Below, piece after piece: positions 5,727 to 7,696 of a stretch of 7,696 bases of DNA (positions are counted from its first letter, which is position 1; each line of letters starts with the position of its first letter). A program made the position numbers and the translations under genes. The notes under the pieces are model-generated. The model had not been told where the DNA came from. It saw nothing but the letters and a program-made list of their open reading frames with translations, and did no database searches. The stretch covers positions 1-7,696 of the forward strand of contig QMOC01000109.1 in the NCBI GenBank assembly GCA_003648085.1. The letters run 5' to 3'. The DNA comes from Chloroflexota bacterium (GTDB taxonomy: Bacteria > Chloroflexota > Anaerolineae > B4-G1).

Positions 5727-6558
5727 CGGTCACTCCTTCGGTCTGATAAATCGCGTCGAAAAAGCGCTCGGCAGGCTCGGCCAGAGCCCGCTTCAACTCC
5801 TCGAAGAGTGATTGGGCGGAGGGCCGCGGCCAATCTTTGGGCAGAAGAGCAGACGGTAGGGCCGGGTCTTCCAGGGTAATGGCGACGAAATCAATTAGGC
5901 TGCGCAAATGGGCGGTAAAGCACCCCTCGTCGTCAAGGGTGCCGGCCTCGAAACGGCGAAGCACCGGCTCGTACCTGGCGACGTAGGCCCGGTAGCGGTC
6001 TCCGAGCGCCGAGAGTTGCGGCCAGGCGTGGGCCACCAAGGTATGCTGGTCGCTCGGCCCCAGGTGTTCGGCTCTGAAGATCTCCAGGTACTCCCAAACA
6101 TCGAGGTCCCGCAACCGGCTCTCTGCCTCCGGCGAAAGCGGACGCGGGGAGATCCAGGTGCCGGGAGCCAGCGCACCGAACCCCCAACTGCCGAGCGAAC
6201 GCCGCAGCATATCCCGGCGCCTCCGGTGCTTTTCGGGGATAGAGTAGGTTACCACCGTCCATCGCCCATCCCACTCGGCGGTGGGTGGGGCGAAGGCTCG
6301 CTCGCCGCCCCGGTGCACCTCCTGCAACCCCAGGTCGGTCAGCCGGTAGAAACTCAGGCGGCCTACCCGTCGGCTCTGCAGGAAGCCCTTGCGCTGCATC
6401 CGCGAGACGAGCGCCCGCACCGCCCCGGCACTGAAATCGAGGGCGGCCAGAGCACGGATCAGACTACCGATCCAGATCTCCCCTCCACGCGGCAGCACGT
6501 GATGTCCGTACAGAGAAAAGATGAATGTGTGCGGGTGTACCTGGGTGCCCAATTGCAT
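5704..6558 (-). CDS. PaaX-family transcriptional repressor
   Basis: The 284-residue product matches the PaaX architecture. An N-terminal winged helix (about 10-75) contains TFIFSLYG, RGGEIWIGSLIRAL and AVRALVSRMQRKGFL, with the recognition helix around 45-57, and ends in GRLSFYRLT. The middle domain contains WDGRWTVVTYSIPE (96-109) and LAPGTWISP (130-138), and the C-terminal part ends in LLPKDWP. Characterised PaaX repressors bind paired inverted half-sites and are released by phenylacetyl-CoA. No phenylacetate catabolism genes are present here, so the effector is probably different. It is the first gene after a strong promoter with two inverted repeats, which suggests autoregulation and control of the lipoprotein genes behind it. 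The start ATG 6556-6558 has GGAG only 3 nt upstream, a tight spacing; initiation may be modest. No better in-frame ATG is visible. Confidence 0.88.
   Translation of the reverse strand: MQLGTQVHPHTFIFSLYGHHVLPRGGEIWIGSLIRALAALDFSAGAVRALVSRMQRKGFLQSRRVGRLSFYRLTDLGLQEVHRGGERAFAPPTAEWDGRWTVVTYSIPEKHRRRRDMLRRSLGSWGFGALAPGTWISPRPLSPEAESRLRDLDVWEYLEIFRAEHLGPSDQHTLVAHAWPQLSALGDRYRAYVARYEPVLRRFEAGTLDDEGCFTAHLRSLIDFVAITLEDPALPSALLPKDWPRPSAQSLFEELKRALAEPAERFFDAIYQTEGVTDGKRTQL
5733..5738 (-). promoter_or_regulatory. Ribosome binding site for the first DUF362 gene
   Basis: AAGGAG on the minus strand sits 6 nt before ATG 5724-5726, inside the end of the PaaX-like coding sequence. It supports a start that overlaps that gene by 23 bp. 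Confidence 0.75.
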
Positions 6559-6595
6559 TTTCTCCGCCGTATCGTTTCTCTATGCCTCAAAAGTA

Positions 6596-6629
6596 TGACG
6601 CCAATTAATCGGTCGTTATAATGGCGTCA
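6596..6629. promoter_or_regulatory. Inverted repeat over the transcription start: probable operator
   Basis: TGACGCCA (6596-6603) and TGGCGTCA (6622-6629) are perfect 8-bp inverted half-sites separated by 18 bp, about 26 bp centre to centre. They begin just downstream of the -10 box and cover the expected start of transcription. Long-spaced inverted half-sites are also the arrangement described for PaaX operators (TGATTC...GAATCA), although the bases differ beyond the leading TGA. I infer binding by the PaaX-like product of the next gene. Confidence 0.6.
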
Positions 6630-6632
6630 CAT

Positions 6633-6661
6633 ATTATACGACAAACCATCCCCTTTGTCAA
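6633..6661 (-). promoter_or_regulatory. Consensus sigma-70-type promoter for the PaaX-like gene and operon
   Basis: On the minus strand TTGACA (6656-6661) and TATAAT (6633-6638) are both perfect and separated by exactly 17 bp. Transcription would start near 6626, leaving an untranslated leader of about 68 nt before ATG 6556-6558. Such a strong core promoter makes sense if it is held down by a repressor. Confidence 0.88.
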
Positions 6662-6669
6662 TGGGATGG
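6646..6669. promoter_or_regulatory. Inverted repeat enclosing the -35 box
   Basis: CCATCCC (6646-6652) and GGGATGG (6663-6669) form a perfect 7-bp inverted repeat with the -35 hexamer in the 10-bp centre. It may be an operator for a second regulator or a second site for the PaaX-like protein. As RNA it could fold into a hairpin behind the metallophosphoesterase gene, but only three T residues follow on the minus strand, so terminator function is doubtful. Confidence 0.45.
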
Positions 6670-6720
6670 CTCTAGATACAGGCTCGTTTGGTTCTTGGTT
6701 GCAAGAAGCAGGGATGTCGC

Positions 6721-7696
6721 CTACCGTAGAGTCAGCGTGAAGCGGTCGAACTCCTCCCCCTCCGGGGTCATACCCACACCGGTCAGCGTGTCCCCGGCGA
6801 TGGTGACGTAGACCACGTGGTAGGCGTTCTTGTAGGCGAGCAGATGGTCATCCTCTCGCGTGATCTCATAGATAGGCGCGCCACCCCCGCCGGTGACGAT
6901 GTAGGTCACGTCATCCACCACACTGCGCTGGTAGTTATGATGGTGGCCGTTGAATACGACGTCAACGCCATATTGCTTGAAGAGCGGCACGAGGGTCCTC
7001 TGTATCTCTGTCTCCTTAGGCCCTTCTCTGAGCGACGAGTAGGGCGGGACGTGGAAGTAGACGAAGAGCCAGGGCCGGGTATTGGCCGCCAGCGTCTCCT
7101 CCAGCCAGGTGTACTGCTCACTGCCGGGGCCGAAGTCCACGAAGCCGTCCACTTGCAGGCAGACGAAGCGAGCGTTGCCGTAATCGAAGGCGTACCAGCG
7201 CTCGTTGCCGGGCAGGTAGAACAGGTCGAAGTAGTGCGGGTTGTTGACCTCGTGGTTGCCCAACGTGGGGAAGAGGGGGACGGAGGCCATCAGTTCCCGC
7301 TCGATCTCGAAGAAGGTCTCCCAGTCGCTGGGGGAGTTACCGTGAGCCACCAGGTCGCCGGTGTGCAGCGCGAAGTCGGGGGCCAGCGCCCGGATGCGCT
7401 CCACCACTGTTTGGTGGACGCGGTCCCGTGTGCGAGTGTCGCCGAAGACGACGAAGGTGAAGGTGTCCTGATCGGGGCCGGCGGCGGTGCGAAAGGTCGC
7501 ATCCTCGCTCAAGGGCGCGCCGCCGCTTGTGACGCGGTAGTGGTAGACGGTGTAGGGCACAAGGCCGGTGAGGGTGACGGCGTGGCGTGTGTCCACTGCG
7601 GGGTCGGCCACGCTTAAGCCGTACTCCTCCGTCTCACCATATGCAACCTCCCCGTGGCTGGGCAGGTCGGTCTCCCAGACGACGATGATTGTACTC
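6721..7696 (-). CDS. Purple-acid-phosphatase-like metallophosphoesterase (5' end outside the window)
   Basis: The frame is open from the TAG at 6721-6723 to the window edge, so the true start lies beyond it. A GTG at 7609-7611 could start a 296-residue protein, but sequence upstream of it (IIVVWETDLPSHGEVAYG) continues a fibronectin-III-like, purple-acid-phosphatase N-terminal domain, so that start is false. The calcineurin-like domain follows with all expected metal-ligand motifs, numbered from that GTG: GDTR (57-60), GDLV (85-88), GNHE (118-121), FHVPPYS (186-192) and GHHHNYQR (222-229). It should be a two-metal phosphoesterase. By analogy to the family it is probably secreted, but the signal peptide would lie off the window. 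A separate promoter lies between it and the PaaX-like gene, so it is probably a different transcription unit. The substrate is unknown. Confidence 0.9.
   Translation of the reverse strand, partial: STIIVVWETDLPSHGEVAYGETEEYGLSVADPAVDTRHAVTLTGLVPYTVYHYRVTSGGAPLSEDATFRTAAGPDQDTFTFVVFGDTRTRDRVHQTVVERIRALAPDFALHTGDLVAHGNSPSDWETFFEIERELMASVPLFPTLGNHEVNNPHYFDLFYLPGNERWYAFDYGNARFVCLQVDGFVDFGPGSEQYTWLEETLAANTRPWLFVYFHVPPYSSLREGPKETEIQRTLVPLFKQYGVDVVFNGHHHNYQRSVVDDVTYIVTGGGGAPIYEITREDDHLLAYKNAYHVVYVTIAGDTLTGVGMTPEGEEFDRFTLTLR

Noticed and set aside
6595..6622. Plus-strand promoter with TATAAT (6617-6622) and ATGACG as -35
   Set aside because: The -35 matches only four of six bases, the spacer is 16 bp, and no plus-strand gene lies downstream. 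The bases largely coincide with the TGACGCCA dyad.
6692..6707. Hairpin TTCTTG-GTTG-CAAGAA after the metallophosphoesterase gene as a terminator
   Set aside because: The stem is only 6 bp and AT-rich, and neither strand has a T run after it.
7609..7611. GTG as the start of the metallophosphoesterase
   Set aside because: The frame stays open to the window edge and the sequence before the GTG continues a recognisable N-terminal domain strand pattern.
6817..7617. Plus-strand open frame (266 codons) opposite the metallophosphoesterase gene
   Set aside because: The minus-strand frame has all the metallophosphoesterase motifs; the plus-strand product is a valine-rich antisense translation without recognisable features.

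Overview
This window is about 7.7 kb of GC-rich bacterial DNA with every supported gene on the minus strand, so transcription runs from high to low coordinates. Tat-dependent lipoproteins, a PaaX-type regulator, a GT39-type membrane glycosyltransferase and a purple-acid-phosphatase-like metallophosphoesterase suggest a free-living bacterium, perhaps of the Chloroflexota (Anaerolineae-like). That assignment is an inference from gene content and style; no taxonomic marker is present. The standard genetic code fits, since TAG, TAA and TGA all end convincing genes.

Layout in the direction of transcription. At 7696-6721 lies the 3' part of a metallophosphoesterase gene whose start is outside the window. 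A 162-bp intergenic region follows (6720-6559). It carries a minus-strand sigma-70 promoter with perfect TTGACA and TATAAT boxes 17 bp apart. One inverted repeat encloses the -35 box and a second lies over the expected start of transcription. Next is a tightly packed gene set: a PaaX-family repressor (6558-5704), a DUF362 Tat lipoprotein (5726-4701, overlapping 23 bp), a second DUF362 Tat lipoprotein (4704-3736, ATGA overlap) and a DUF6599-like lipoprotein (3667-2771). Between the last two lies a 98-bp array of 7/8-bp repeats (3641-3738). Then come a C45/AAT-type Ntn-hydrolase (2751-1630), visibly lower in GC than its neighbours, and a GT39-like glycosyltransferase (1610-69) split by an in-frame TAG at 465-467. 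The last 68 bases hold no complete gene, only a possible start of another minus-strand gene.

How the genes may work together. The PaaX-like protein probably controls its own promoter and, through it, the lipoprotein genes. Three consecutive products carry lipoprotein signals, so the operon probably builds something on the outer face of the membrane. Its chemistry cannot be read from the sequence: DUF362 and DUF6599 have no general assigned activity. The Ntn-hydrolase and glycosyltransferase may be functional partners or later additions; the base composition of the Ntn-hydrolase gene favours a recent arrival.

The observations most worth a second look are the repeat array, which places a coupled start codon in the same frame as the DUF6599 gene but separates them by one stop; the promoter with two dyads ahead of the PaaX-like gene; the PaaX-DUF362-DUF362-DUF6599 cassette; and the amber codon in the glycosyltransferase.
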